Shown here in pieces: positions 1 through 9,801 of a DNA stretch of 64,000 nucleotides; position 1 is the stretch's first letter, and each line of letters opens with the position of its first letter. The position numbers and the translations under genes were made by a program. The notes under the pieces are model-generated. The model searched no databases, had not been told where the DNA came from, and saw nothing but the letters and a program-made list of their open reading frames with translations. The stretch comes from Thamnaconus septentrionalis (lineage: Eukaryota > Chordata > Actinopteri > Tetraodontiformes > Monacanthidae), in NCBI GenBank assembly GCA_009823395.1, contig CM020503.1, positions 4,430,501 through 4,494,500 of the forward strand. Direction: 5' to 3'.

Positions 1-416
1 ACCGCGGCGGCTGTGCCAAACATGTCAGCCGTGAGGGTTGATTCATATCGATTTTATGTAGTTTCCCCAAGAAATCGGTGATTAATTACCGTTTAATAAG
101 GCCGTTACAAGCCCCGCCAAGCGGACCCCTCGCTCTGAAGAACATGTGGACGGGATAGTGAGCCCAACTCGGAGGAGGAGTGGGGGGGCCGAGGGGGTTT
201 ATGGGGGGAGACCCACGGATGATTTGAGAGAAGGCACGAGAGCATGAAACACGATTATGTTCCAGCGACGCTACAAGCCAAAGCTACTATTTTATTACAG
301 CACTTGATCAAATTTAGAAATTGAATTACGCTTGTTTATTATCGGTCCGCGGATGGATATTGATTTCATCTCGACGGGGCGTGCAGTCAGGAGGTGCTTG
401 CAGTTCGAACTGTGTG

Positions 417-418
<2 letters not shown>
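1..418. other. No gene seen
   Basis: Moderately GC-rich DNA with G-runs around 180-210. I see no open frame with a recognisable domain, no splice-site pair and no RNA gene. The only short symmetry is a 12-bp palindrome, CAGTTCGAACTG, near 400-411. Confidence 0.6.

Positions 419-462
<44 letters not shown>
419..462. repeat. TG microsatellite
   Basis: Pure TG dinucleotide run broken once by an A at 456. The reverse strand reads as a His-Thr run in an 86-codon open frame (295-555), which is why I do not call that frame a gene. Confidence 0.95.
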
Positions 463-643
463 GGTGAGAGGTGACGGGGGAAACAAGGACATATGACAGT
501 TTATGAAGTGTTTTGTACTTCGCTCTACAGCTTTTTCCACAGATGAGTCTTTCACCTGGTTGATCCTACAGGATCATCTTCGAGGGATAGTTCACTCACA
601 ATGTTACCCGGGTGCAGCTTCGGAATGCTGTAAATAAGGAAAC

Positions 644-660
644 TTTTTTTTTTTTTTTTT
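644..660. repeat. Poly-T tract of 17
   Basis: Uninterrupted T17. It could be the A-tail of an old minus-strand retrocopy, but the sequence on its 5' side (595-643) shows no poly-A signal or recognisable retroelement. Confidence 0.9.
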
Positions 661-867
661 GATTTTGTTGTTGGGCCAAATATAGATCAGAAGCAGTTTC
701 TGGTCACTGAGCATGCTCAGTTCTGGCTGATCTTAAAGTAGTATTGCCCAGACAAATGGTCCAGTCAATTGTATGGATGAAGAACTGATTGGGAAATGAG
801 TGAACTTTCAATTTTTAGTTAAAGTGTGCAGCTTAAAAATACGACTGCTTTTCTTATACTGTGTATG

Positions 868-930
868 CATATATGTATATATGTATATATCTATATCTAT
901 ATCTATATCTATTTCTTTATTTCTTTATTT
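868..930. repeat. AT-rich TATATC / TTTCTTTA simple repeat
   Basis: Imperfect tandem of TATATG, then TATATC (about four units), grading into TTTCTTTA units. Low-complexity DNA with no gene. Confidence 0.85.
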
Positions 931-1244
931 TTTAAGTCCATTCATTCTGAATAGAGTTGTGCAGTAATACTCACAAGACAATACGTGACATCACGGGAAA
1001 CTTTAAATCAAGGTTCCCGTGTTCTGTTTCTCCTCTCACCGCAGTCCTAGTGAGGAGCCGCTGGTTCTGCCTGCAGCTGCTGTAACGTGTTCCAGTTTAC
1101 ATGATGACATCACCACAGCAGCAGTCAAGTCACGCTCCAGTCCAGAGCTGCATCTGCTGGAACTGGACCTGCTTTATTTATGGCTTTGTGTTCATTGATT
1201 GAGGTTGTCAGCCCTGCAGAGACAACTTCTCCTTTTTAGGTGCT

Positions 1245-1248
<4 letters not shown>

Positions 1249-1277
<29 letters not shown>

Positions 1278-1302
1278 GTTATTATTATTATTATTATTAT
1301 TA
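1249..1302. repeat. TTA trinucleotide microsatellite
   Basis: About 18 TTA units with one interruption (TTG). On the plus strand it is read as poly-leucine, followed by about 80 codons of open frame (to 1554) with no domain I recognise. The frame begins at a GTG next to the repeat, so it is not evidence for a gene. Confidence 0.95.
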
Positions 1303-2121
1303 GCAGTTTTAGATGGCAGGAAAACAGCATTTTATCCTGTTAATTGTGATGTCCCCTCCCTCTGTGACATCACAAAGGGAGCTGTGACCGGCTGTTCCTC
1401 AATTCTACAATATAGATTGTACAAGGATTCATCCTACACAAATCTATCTTACATCATCAACGCATCAGCCAAAAAAATGTTTGTTCCTGTATGCGGCAAA
1501 CAATGCTGGAAGCCAGTGAATGTCTCCTATCTTTCCTCATGTCTAATAAATTGAGCCCCATGAATCATGCCTGGTGTCGGCGTCAAACTACTCTTTCAGT
1601 TTTCAGTCCGTCGGGAAAAAAAAAAATCTCAGCTGACACCGCAACCGAGTTGTTTCCCTCCGCATCTGCTTTGAAAAACCACAGAAGAAGACAAAGAAGA
1701 TCAGAAGGAAGGAGCTGGAAGGAGCCGTGAACAGAGTTTAACACAAGAAGAAGAACAAAATAATGGCACAGGAAGCCTCCTGTGATCTTTTAATGGCCAC
1801 CGTTCCGTTAAGAACCACACAGCGCACGGCGGCCAGTCCTGATAGCGCGCCTTGCTACGCCTGGCTAACGTCCGTTCCTCTGACCCCACTGGAAGACAAG
1901 GGCTGGTTGAACAAATGTGACTGGTCCGCTCGAATGCGACCGACATGGTTGGTGCAGTCACCTTCCAAGTTTGACCTCCTTCCTGTCCAAACCTTCAATC
2001 GGCGGAAGGAATCAGATCCAGTCTGACCGAGTCTGACCAGGTGTGACGGGTCAGAGGAGCAGAAGAAGAAGAAAAATGGAACACTGCCAGGGAGTGTAGC
2101 GAGTGTGGACATGAATACAAA
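1303..2121. other. No supported gene
   Basis: Single-copy-looking DNA. The phrase CTCTGTGACATCAC at 1360-1373 is nearly repeated at 63940-63953, which hints at an old dispersed repeat, but the shared stretch is too short to define one. Short open frames on both strands overlap each other and have no recognisable domain. Confidence 0.5.
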
Positions 2122-2257
2122 GACACACACACTCACACAATACACTCACAAACACACAGTTACACAGGTGAGTGTTTCCACTTGAGTGTCGCTGAGGGAC
2201 TCGGTTGCACGCACACACACATTCACGCGTGCACGTTCCTGAGCTGTGTGTGTGTGT
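2122..2257. repeat. Cryptic CA-rich then TG-rich stretch
   Basis: Interrupted CA units at 2122-2165 and 2209-2224 are followed by TG units at 2245-2257, so the segment can pair with itself. It looks like a decayed microsatellite cluster. Confidence 0.75.
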
Positions 2258-2984
2258 TGCAGGCAGGGGAGGTGGTTGGGGGGTGAAGCGTGTGGCGGTG
2301 CGTGAGTTGTCATGACGTGGTTTGTGCAGCTCACTGCTCACATACTAAACTGCAGCCGCCACGTTATAAATCTTCAGGGAGAGACGCCGAGAAGGTAAAT
2401 AATAAAAGAAAGATAAAATTGGGGAGGGGAGGGAAGCGAGTGTAGTGTGTGCGCTGCGCTGGTTTTGTGCTGAGGTGTATCATTTTCCTAAACGGTTCCG
2501 CACTGAGCAGGTGAAGGCGGCGACTCCGGAGCCTCAATAAAGACGATGGAGCAGCAACAGGTTATTTTTAAAGGTCCATTTTCCGAAGCTGCTCCCTGGA
2601 AAAAAAGAATTCCTGCGTCTTCCTGCCTCGCCTGCCGCCTAACGAGGTGAAATTATTATTCCCCCTAGAAGACTGACGATGGCGTCATTCAGTCAGCCGG
2701 CGGAACGCTCTCGTGCCTCCGCCCGTTTTGACTGCAAATAAAAATAATAATAATTGTGACGATTGAAAAAAAAGAAACAACAAGCGGCTCCCCCACTAAT
2801 CGCCACTTACTTATTCCTGGCTGGAGTTTCCATACGGGGCGTAAGGAGGGCGTGGGGGGTGTGGTCTCGGGCGGGGACGAAGGAAATGAGACGCCGTTCC
2901 GAGATTTTCGGTTTCAGGTCGTTTGTGGCCGATGGATGTTTTGCAAGTCGTCTTAAAATTAGCCAAATGAGTGGAACAGCAGGT
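2258..2984. other. No gene; GC-rich patches
   Basis: CpG-containing, GC-rich stretches at about 2430-2530 and 2590-2720. No paired splice signals with an open frame and no repeat family that I recognise. A CAATAAAG at 2535 resembles a polyadenylation hexamer, but there is no upstream gene to terminate. Confidence 0.5.
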
Positions 2985-3000
2985 ACACACGCACACACAC

Positions 3001-3045
<45 letters not shown>
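2985..3045. repeat. AC microsatellite, 61 bp
   Basis: AC run with two early GC interruptions (ACGC), then about 20 uninterrupted AC units. The open frames crossing it on both strands are repeat translations. Confidence 0.97.
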
Positions 3046-3046
<1 letters not shown>

Positions 3047-4054
3047 GACCTGTTATTTGGGTCAATAGAACGGCTCCCCTGAAAATAAATAACTAGTAAG
3101 TCAGGTTTTTTTTGTTTTTTTTTTAAGCTGGCTGCCGCAGGTCTGGCAAGGTTTTCCAACTCAGAAACATGTTTAGGAAACTTCACAGGTGTTGATGTTT
3201 TAACGAAGGCAACATTAGTCTCAGTTGGTCTCAGTTGCGTGCAAAGTTTGTTGACAGAAACGGCAGCATCTAATTTGCAAAAACAGGTGTTTTAACCTTG
3301 CTTGAAGTGGTTTTTTACTTACAAGGCAAAAAAATAATTATCAGCTGGATGATGGAAACATTACATTTGATATGATAGTTTCCAGAAACACGTCTAGCTC
3401 GTTTTTCAATGAACCTCTGAAAAATTTGGATTGTCGGGGTTGGTAAACACACCCTGCTACTGGGAACAGCTAAAATGTGACCGGGGTGGGGTGTGTGTGT
3501 GTATTTGCTTTTAAATAATGCGCAAATGTTGCTAAGTTTCTGGACTCCGCGTAAATAGCATGAGCCAAGGCTAACGCTAGCAGGAAAGGACAAATGCCTG
3601 TAAGCTAGTCATGGAATGCCGCTACTGCAAAGCCACCTTCATGTTCTCAATTTGTCAAGTTACATGTTGCCAGAGTGACAAATTTGTTTTTCCCATTTGC
3701 AACCTTTTTATATTTTATGACGGTAATGTTACTGCATGTTAACGTTGCCACTAAAATTAGCAATGTTACCGCACCCAGCCACTTGACGCTAACACACTTC
3801 AGCTGCACTTCTCTTCAAGCGGTAGATGGAACCAAGGCTACTGTTTCCTTCTGTGAATGGCTTCCTCAAGGTTTGCTAATGGCTGATCTGTTTTTTGTTT
3901 TTGTTTTTTTCTTACATGATGCTTGCCTATCGTACTATTCAGCCCCCGGGGGTCTCAACCTCGCATGTAAACAACCAAACTCAGCCTCGTCTTTGCAGAA
4001 TGATGCTGTCTTTGAGCGCGGAGTCAATGAGGAGCAGCAGCTGCAGTTGGAGGG
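3046..4054. other. No supported gene
   Basis: AT-rich, with T-runs at 3104-3124. A 136-codon plus-strand frame (3675-4085) begins Met-Thr-Asn and has a hydrophobic start (about residues 3-24), but no domain I recognise. It runs into a GC-rich, Gly/Glu-rich end and overlaps a longer minus frame. I treat it as chance. Exon support would change this. Confidence 0.45.
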
Positions 4055-4370
4055 GGCGGAGGGTGGAGGGGAGTATGAAGGGTGAGTAAAACATGAAGTC
4101 ACGGCCCTCACAGTGAGATCCCAGTTCTCCGCAGCAGGTTCCACTCCTGTGGGAGCAGAAGACAGCGACTCCCCGGCACCGCGGCTGACTGCCGTACGGT
4201 GACTGTGATGTTCCACAGCGGTGGCGGCGGCGGCTGCAGGCGACCGGCTCCTCCTCCGCCGCCACCGCTGTGCCGACGGGCGACACGGTGACAGCCAACA
4301 GAAGCAGAGGCGGAGGCGCTGACAGGCAAAATGATAGTTTTCATTTGGAGGGCGGAGGGTGGAGGGGAGT
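4055..4370. repeat. 20-bp direct repeats around a GC-rich segment
   Basis: GGCGGAGGGTGGAGGGGAGT occurs exactly at 4055-4074 and again at 4351-4370, 296 bp apart, each preceded by TTGGAG or a close match. Between them lies a GC-rich segment with a perfect inverted repeat. The arrangement resembles a flanked insertion or a local duplication, but no transposon ends are visible. Confidence 0.7.
4214..4272. repeat. Perfect 17-bp inverted repeat
   Basis: Left arm CACAGCGGTGGCGGCGG (4214-4230) is the exact reverse complement of 4256-4272, with a 25-nt loop. It can form a very stable GC hairpin in single-stranded DNA or RNA. It lies inside a 200-codon minus-strand frame (4537-3935) rich in Ser, Arg and Ala, with no domain I recognise. 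GC-rich DNA keeps such frames open by chance. Confidence 0.9.
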
Positions 4371-4604
4371 TGCGCTGCTGTCGAAGGTGTGATTGCACAG
4401 GATTGGCAGGCAGTAAGGCCGGAATAACTTTTTCCAAAGGCTCTGTTGTGCCGGACACACAGAGCAGCTCTGACTGTTTGGTCCCAGCAGAGAGTCGGGG
4501 AGTCTGTCCCAAGATGCCCTGCGTGCGAACGGGACACTGTGACGTAACCGTCCCACTGCAGGTTCTGCGGTCAGAGAGCGAATAGGGTAACGCACGTACT
4601 GCGT

Positions 4605-4796
<192 letters not shown>

Positions 4797-5813
4797 CATC
4801 TGTTCCACATGTTTAGAACCACATGTTTAGCAGACAAAAACAAGGCGGAGCTAACATGGGGCTGGGGGTGTTACCGCTAAACTCTGGAGGGGTACCAGAG
4901 CTCTTTCTGACATCACAAAAGATGGTGGTCTCAAAGTTAAAGTCCCACTGGTTGCCACAGCAGTGCGGCATTCAGGAGTCACTGGTTGATCTGAACCCCA
5001 AAGTTCAACCTCTAAATACCAAGTCCTTATTATTGGAATATGACCCCGTTGCTAATGAAGACCTAGGGCTGAATCTGACTGAATCAATCTCCCAAATATC
5101 AGGGTGGACACCCGACCGCTTGGCCACTTGTGAGATGCATGTTTTTAGAAGTCTCTTAAGGAAACTGGAGCCAGCTGCAGCAGGACTAAATAGACAATTG
5201 GATTGGATCTTCTTGATGAGATGGAGACACGCGTTAGCATTTTGAAAAACAAAATGGTCAAGAGAATTTTGCATTGTAAAGCACCTATATTTTCTCTTCA
5301 GTCTCTATGCTACTGATAAAATGCCAGCTTGAACTGCCCGACGGTCCACACAAACCAACCAACCAGCCATTGGGCTGTTTGCCAGCAGCACTGGCACTTC
5401 CACAAAAAACACTTGAGTATAAAGTGCCTCCTCTACCGTAGCTCCAACTCAATTGGGGGGCTCGAGTGTGTTTAAAGCAAAATGAATGTGGCCAGGGCAC
5501 AGAAACACACTCGCCCTGAGTCATCTGCTTCCCCAGAGGGGCCATGTGCCACTGGTCTTGGCCGACCACCAGGGAAGCCGGTGCTGCTGAGGCTGTGAGG
5601 GGCTGCTGAGGAGCCTCGTAAACAGCAGCCTGGTTCCTCCAGGGGGATCTGCTCCGACACACCAGGCCTCTCCTGTTACCTCACTCTGGTTGACAGATAG
5701 CTGGGGAGGATTTCTTCTTTTTTAAATGGCCACCAATAGGTTGTTTCACGTGATGTCACTATCAGGAGATGGTTATGGGAAGCAGTTGAGGCCCCCCCGT
5801 GCACATTTGCAAG
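4797..5813. other. No recognised gene
   Basis: A 140-codon plus frame (4823-5245) encodes a moderately hydrophobic, unremarkable sequence with no family I know. It starts immediately after the microsatellite. A 125-codon minus frame covers 5285-5662. Neither has a partner exon I can define, and I do not call them genes. Confidence 0.4.
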
Positions 5814-5843
5814 TGTCCATCCGTCCGTCATCCATCCATCCAA
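5814..5843. repeat. CATC/CGTC tetranucleotide run
   Basis: Short tandem of CATC with CGTC variants. Runs of this kind often mark the end of a common teleost interspersed repeat, but no body of that repeat is visible beside it. Confidence 0.7.
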
Positions 5844-6138
5844 TCCCAATCCAGTGAGCAGAATCTGAACCTTTTTTTTTTTCTAAATTCAAAAGAATCA
5901 TGTTTTTGAGTGAGTTGAGTCACTGTGTCTATATATGTTATATATGTGCCCACAAGCTCCACCCACTCCCAGAGCAACCAACCTGCCTATGGGACCGCAG
6001 AAAAGGCTGTAGGTTCACGCACATTTACATGAAAATGAGCAACAACATTCACTGACACAGTTATTCCTTTTAATGGTCAATAAATCGTGGTTCAGAAGCC
6101 ACAGCCACTCATTCGTGTCTGACACGACTGTTTAAAGC

Positions 6139-6166
6139 AAATCAAATCAAATCAAATCAAATCAAA
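6139..6166. repeat. AAATC pentanucleotide microsatellite
   Basis: Five and a half perfect AAATC units. No gene context. Confidence 0.95.
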
Positions 6167-6420
6167 CTGCAAGATAAAAAAAACGGAAACGAAATCTGAG
6201 ACGAGAGCGGCCAGCGACTGGTGTGAGGCAGTTCAAACGTGCTCCACAAGAGGGGGCAATAATGGACAGAGGGAGCCTCGCAGCTCAGACAGCAGACAGC
6301 AGCTCTCCTGTGACACTGCAGGTTCATCAGTTGCTGCTTCAGTCTGGTGAAGGACTGAGCAGCAGAGACACCCTTGTTGTTAATCACACTGTCTTTTTAT
6401 TTTCCTCTGTGGCAATCATA

Positions 6421-6463
6421 ACCCACACACACACACTCACACACACACACACACACACACACC
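6421..6463. repeat. AC microsatellite
   Basis: AC run interrupted once by CTC near 6436-6438, followed by a C-rich stretch. Confidence 0.93.
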
Positions 6464-6676
6464 CCTCCCCCTCCTCCCGGCCAGCACTGGCTGGTGTGTG
6501 TTTCATCTAATTCTCTTTAATGAGCCTCATTTCACTGTCAGGAGCTTAATGACCCCAATTAATTAATCCGCCCACCCGTGGTCCACACAGCTCGGCCATC
6601 CAGATCCCTGCCTGCAGCAGCAAGCACGTACAGTAATCTGGCCTGGCTGTGAAAACACCTCATACAGTTTAAGAGT

Positions 6677-6681
<5 letters not shown>
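6464..6681. other. No gene; TAAT-rich patch
   Basis: Contains TTTAATGAG, CTTAATGAC and AATTAATTAATCC between 6515 and 6568, a cluster of homeodomain-type TAAT cores. It may be a conserved noncoding element, but conservation cannot be seen from one sequence. Confidence 0.35.
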
Positions 6682-6714
<33 letters not shown>

Positions 6715-6727
6715 CGTGCGTGTGTGT
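6682..6727. repeat. TG/CG microsatellite
   Basis: About 14 TG units, then CGTG units, then TG again. Alternating purine-pyrimidine throughout. Confidence 0.95.
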
Positions 6728-7204
6728 TTACCTCCCTCCTCTGAAGTTACCACACGTTGTTGCTCGAGGTTTACAGTAAAGAGCGTTTGATTGGCTGCAA
6801 CTTTGATGAGTGTGTAGATCCAACGTGTCTTTGTGTCTGGATTTGAATTCCAGCACAATGTTGTTCACGCGTGTTTGACACTTATTGGAGACGCCGTGGA
6901 TCCCAAGTAAAGGCCCACAGTGTGAGATTGAGCAGCCTCTATTGGTCAGAATTTATATTGCAACCACAGTTTCTTCCTGTTTTCTGACGTCCCTCTCATA
7001 TATTTTTCCCACACCAGCAGTGACATCACGGTTAAAATCTCTGTGTTGGGCTGCGGTCTGGGCTCCAATACAGTGACCCAACCATTAGAAATAATATTGT
7101 TTCGTATCAGCAAAGTCAAACAAAGCGGTTATCTGTTTTAGTGAGTTAACACAAGCGAGAACAAGCATGTAGTTTTTTTTTTTTTAAAGTGTCACTGTGA
7201 TAAA
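6728..7204. other. No gene seen
   Basis: Ordinary mixed-composition DNA with a T13 run at 7173-7185. No recognisable coding frame or element. Confidence 0.5.
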
Positions 7205-7341
7205 CTGAGGACTTGTCCAGGGTGTGACCACGCCTTCGCCCAAAGACAGCTGGGATTGACTCCAGAAAACCACGAGACCCCCGAGACCCTGAAGGCAGGG
7301 GGAGCTGTAACAGAAAATAGAGGGATGGCTGGATGGATGGA
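7205..7341 (+). mobile_element. 3' part of a teleost interspersed repeat
   Basis: The order of motifs ACTTGTCCAGGGTGTG, GCCTTCGCCC, GACAGCTGGGATTGACTCCAG, a GACCC-type stretch, then CAGAAAATAGAGGGATGG with GGAT units matches, with decay, the 3' end of a very common teleost SINE/LINE-tail repeat. That repeat normally ends in a GGAT or TGGA tail. The upstream tRNA-like half is missing here. The same family appears more fully at 41003. The family is recalled from knowledge, so the exact subfamily is uncertain. Confidence 0.75.
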
Positions 7342-8083
7342 GAACAAACAGGGGTTTTCTATCTCATTTTACACGTTGGAATAGATCCTTTCAAATGTTA
7401 TGTAAGATATGATTGCTGGAATGACTGCTGCCACTTTCAGCTTAAACACTGAATGTGAAGCTGCAAGACAGCAGATCCTGACAGAGATCTTCAGAAGTGG
7501 CGCTCACAATCATACATTGAAATTGTGTGAATTTCCTCCTTTTATGCAGTAAACTAAATGGCTTTTACCTGTCGAAACATTAAGAAGAACAGTAAGAGGT
7601 CAAGTGTGCCAGCATTACCAGGATATTAACGTCCTGCTAACCCCATATCTCCTGCGCTGGATTCTCCTTCCATGCCCGACACTGATCCTCACCACAAGAT
7701 CGTTCCTCCACTGGGTTACACCCAGTGTGATACCACCCAAGAACAGCCGAGTCATGCCGGGGGAGTGGCGAGGGGGGAACCCCGGACGTTCCGCTCAAAG
7801 CATCCGCACCAGCGCCAGAGCGTCAGACACCCGTCAACATGAATCAGACATCTATCCTTTTTGTTGCTCGCTGTTTATTTTTGGTAATCAGGGCACGGCA
7901 GCGCGATCCTGCAGCTGGCAGGAGCGCGACACCATCCGAAGAGAATTCGGATGGAACACGTAGCGCCACGCCTGGGTCCTTGGACTCTGCTTTGATTGGT
8001 CATAAAATGCAAAACTCACATTTTTAGAGACGGCGATGTTGGCCTAGTGTTGGAAGAAGAAGAAGACAAGAGGAAGGAGCACC
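7342..8083. other. No supported gene
   Basis: A 119-codon frame (7604-7963) has no recognisable domain. GAA-rich codons at 8052-8072 form a short purine tract just before the TG repeats. Confidence 0.45.
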
Positions 8084-8111
8084 TCTGTGTGTGTGTGTGT
8101 GTGTGTGTGTG
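8084..8111. repeat. TG microsatellite
   Basis: About 14 TG units. The first of two TG tracts within 175 bp. Confidence 0.93.
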
Positions 8112-8193
8112 CTGTACAAATCCCTCGACATATTGTTTCTGTTTGCTCAGACTTCAGCAATTTGTCTATGACTGTGAGTTTGTAGGTGAGGCA

Positions 8194-8197
<4 letters not shown>

Positions 8198-8224
<27 letters not shown>

Positions 8225-8258
8225 AGTTGCGTGTGTCTGTATGTGTGCGTGCACTCCT
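8198..8258. repeat. TG microsatellite with decayed tail
   Basis: Perfect TG to 8225, then interrupted TG/CG units (GTTGCGTGTGTCTGTATGTG) to about 8252. The two neighbouring tracts share the flank CTGTGTGTG, so one may derive from the other by local duplication. Confidence 0.9.
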
Positions 8259-8861
8259 GTAGGCACTGTTAATGTTCTCCCACGGTGGGTTTTGGGGGAA
8301 CCTTGGGGTTGATTGATTTATGAGGACCAGCGGTTGCATTTAGACCCTGAAATGTCATTTTTCCTCTCATTTGCCGTCTCAGGACGGGCTGGGACGACCA
8401 CTGAAGCTCAGTTTTTCACCAGCACTGAAAAATTTGCTCTCCTCTTTTCTATTTTTTCTGTCCCGTAGGCAACACATTTTGTTGCCTTCTGGACCCTTCG
8501 CCAATTGCCCAACTTGTCACTCGGGAGATTTTTCACTTTCTCTTGTTTTCTTTTGCCTGCCAAACATTGACAGCCGCAACTGAAGACCGACGTTTTCGCA
8601 CACAAGGGGCGCTTGATGGGCGTCTGGTCGGTGGAGTCGCACCCAAACACGGCATCGTGCTGACTCGGTGCCCGAGGAGCTGAACGGTTTGTTTCCTAAA
8701 CGTTGTGTTCCAAATTTGTCTTCCAAACGAGGGTTGAAGCTTCGGAAAACTCACAAGTTAATGCTTCGCTGATGAAGCCGGGGCAGTAAAGCCGCTGAAA
8801 TTATGATGAAAATGTCACCCTGCTAACCTGAACATCGTGTTTTCAGAGAGGCTAGATGGGA

Positions 8862-8920
8862 AAAAAAAGAGAGAAAAAAATAACCTACCCCCCCAAAAAA
8901 AAAAAAAAAAAATAAAAAAG
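8862..8920. repeat. A-rich tract with C7A18 core
   Basis: A-rich run with a CCCCCCC block (8888-8894) followed by A18 (8895-8912). Read on the minus strand it is poly-Phe in a 96-codon frame (8823-9113) that I reject as a gene. Confidence 0.85.
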
Positions 8921-9228
8921 AGTTTTGAGCATCATTTAGGGCAGGATTTGTGAGCAAACGAGTCCACATTGGCAGGTAAATCCTCGATGCCGTCCAAGCT
9001 AATGTTCGACTACGAGGTGCTGTTTGCATCACGGAGCTGCCAGTCACTCTGAGTGACGGCGCAGGCTGATCCCGATGCTGAGAAATGGCCAAGAACCGCG
9101 ATGGCGACGTCACTCGGTCACAGCGGCTCGGTCCCTCTCTGCTGGACCCGAGTGGAAAAAACGACTCTGGCTCTCTTTGGCTTTGCTCTCAGGTACGACA
9201 AACACGCTCGGTTTAAAAAAAAAAGGGG

Positions 9229-9270
9229 GGAGGAGAAGAAAAATAAAGGAAGGAGGAGAAGAAAAATAAA
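9229..9270. repeat. 23-bp tandem duplication, purine-rich
   Basis: The 19-mer GGAGGAGAAGAAAAATAAA occurs exactly at 9229-9247 and 9252-9270, separated by GGAA. It is a pure-purine stretch apart from the T in each AATAAA. Two AATAAA hexamers result, but there is no upstream gene. Confidence 0.9.
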
Positions 9271-9440
9271 AGTCAAGTGTCGAGGCACGTAGACCTGTTT
9301 TCCCCGTGCGTCAGCTGCCGTGCCTTGTCAGTGAAAACACAAACATGACGGAATGCAGCTCGCTGCGTCAAATTTGCGAAACGGCGCCGCGAGGCGTTCC
9401 ATCGCGGCGCTAACACAGACACGTCTCACACTAATTGGGG

Positions 9441-9454
9441 CACGCGCACGCACG

Positions 9455-9489
<35 letters not shown>
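9441..9489. repeat. CG/CA microsatellite
   Basis: CACGCG units pass into CACG and then pure CA. Alternating purine-pyrimidine throughout. Minus-strand frames across it are Cys-Val repeats. Confidence 0.95.
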
Positions 9490-9778
9490 GCAAATGAGTA
9501 AATAAACCAAGCAACGGCATCATAGCTACTGAGGCTGAGTTTCCAAAATGCTGCTGACTCATGAAGTAATAAAGCTGGCAGAGAAAGTGAAGAAGCCAGA
9601 GGAACCGTAATGAGGCGGCAGGATTTAGCTCCTTCATCCTCATGTGGTCCACTTTTGCCCAATTTACATTTCCCTAACCGATTAGCTGCTATGTGTAGCT
9701 TTCCAGCTCTGAGATTTTGTATCACTTGGCTGTCTCACCAAACTCTTTTCTACCTCTCTTAATTAATTGTTGTTATAA

Positions 9779-9801
9779 TTTTTTTTTTTTTTTTTTTTTT
9801 T
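9779..9801. repeat. Poly-T tract of 23
   Basis: T23 followed by GGGTGGGGG. No adjacent retroelement body is recognisable. Confidence 0.93.

Noticed and set aside
554..567. ACCTGGTTGATCCT, identical to the start of 18S rRNA
   Set aside because: The match stops after 14-16 bases, and the following sequence does not continue as 18S. Chance.
1240..1554. Frame beginning with about 20 leucines, resembling a signal peptide
   Set aside because: The leucines are a translated TTA microsatellite and the start is a GTG. Not a secretion signal.
3935..4537. 200-codon minus frame
   Set aside because: Lies in GC-rich, stop-poor DNA with a hairpin and direct repeats, with compositionally biased Ser/Arg/Ala content and no domain.
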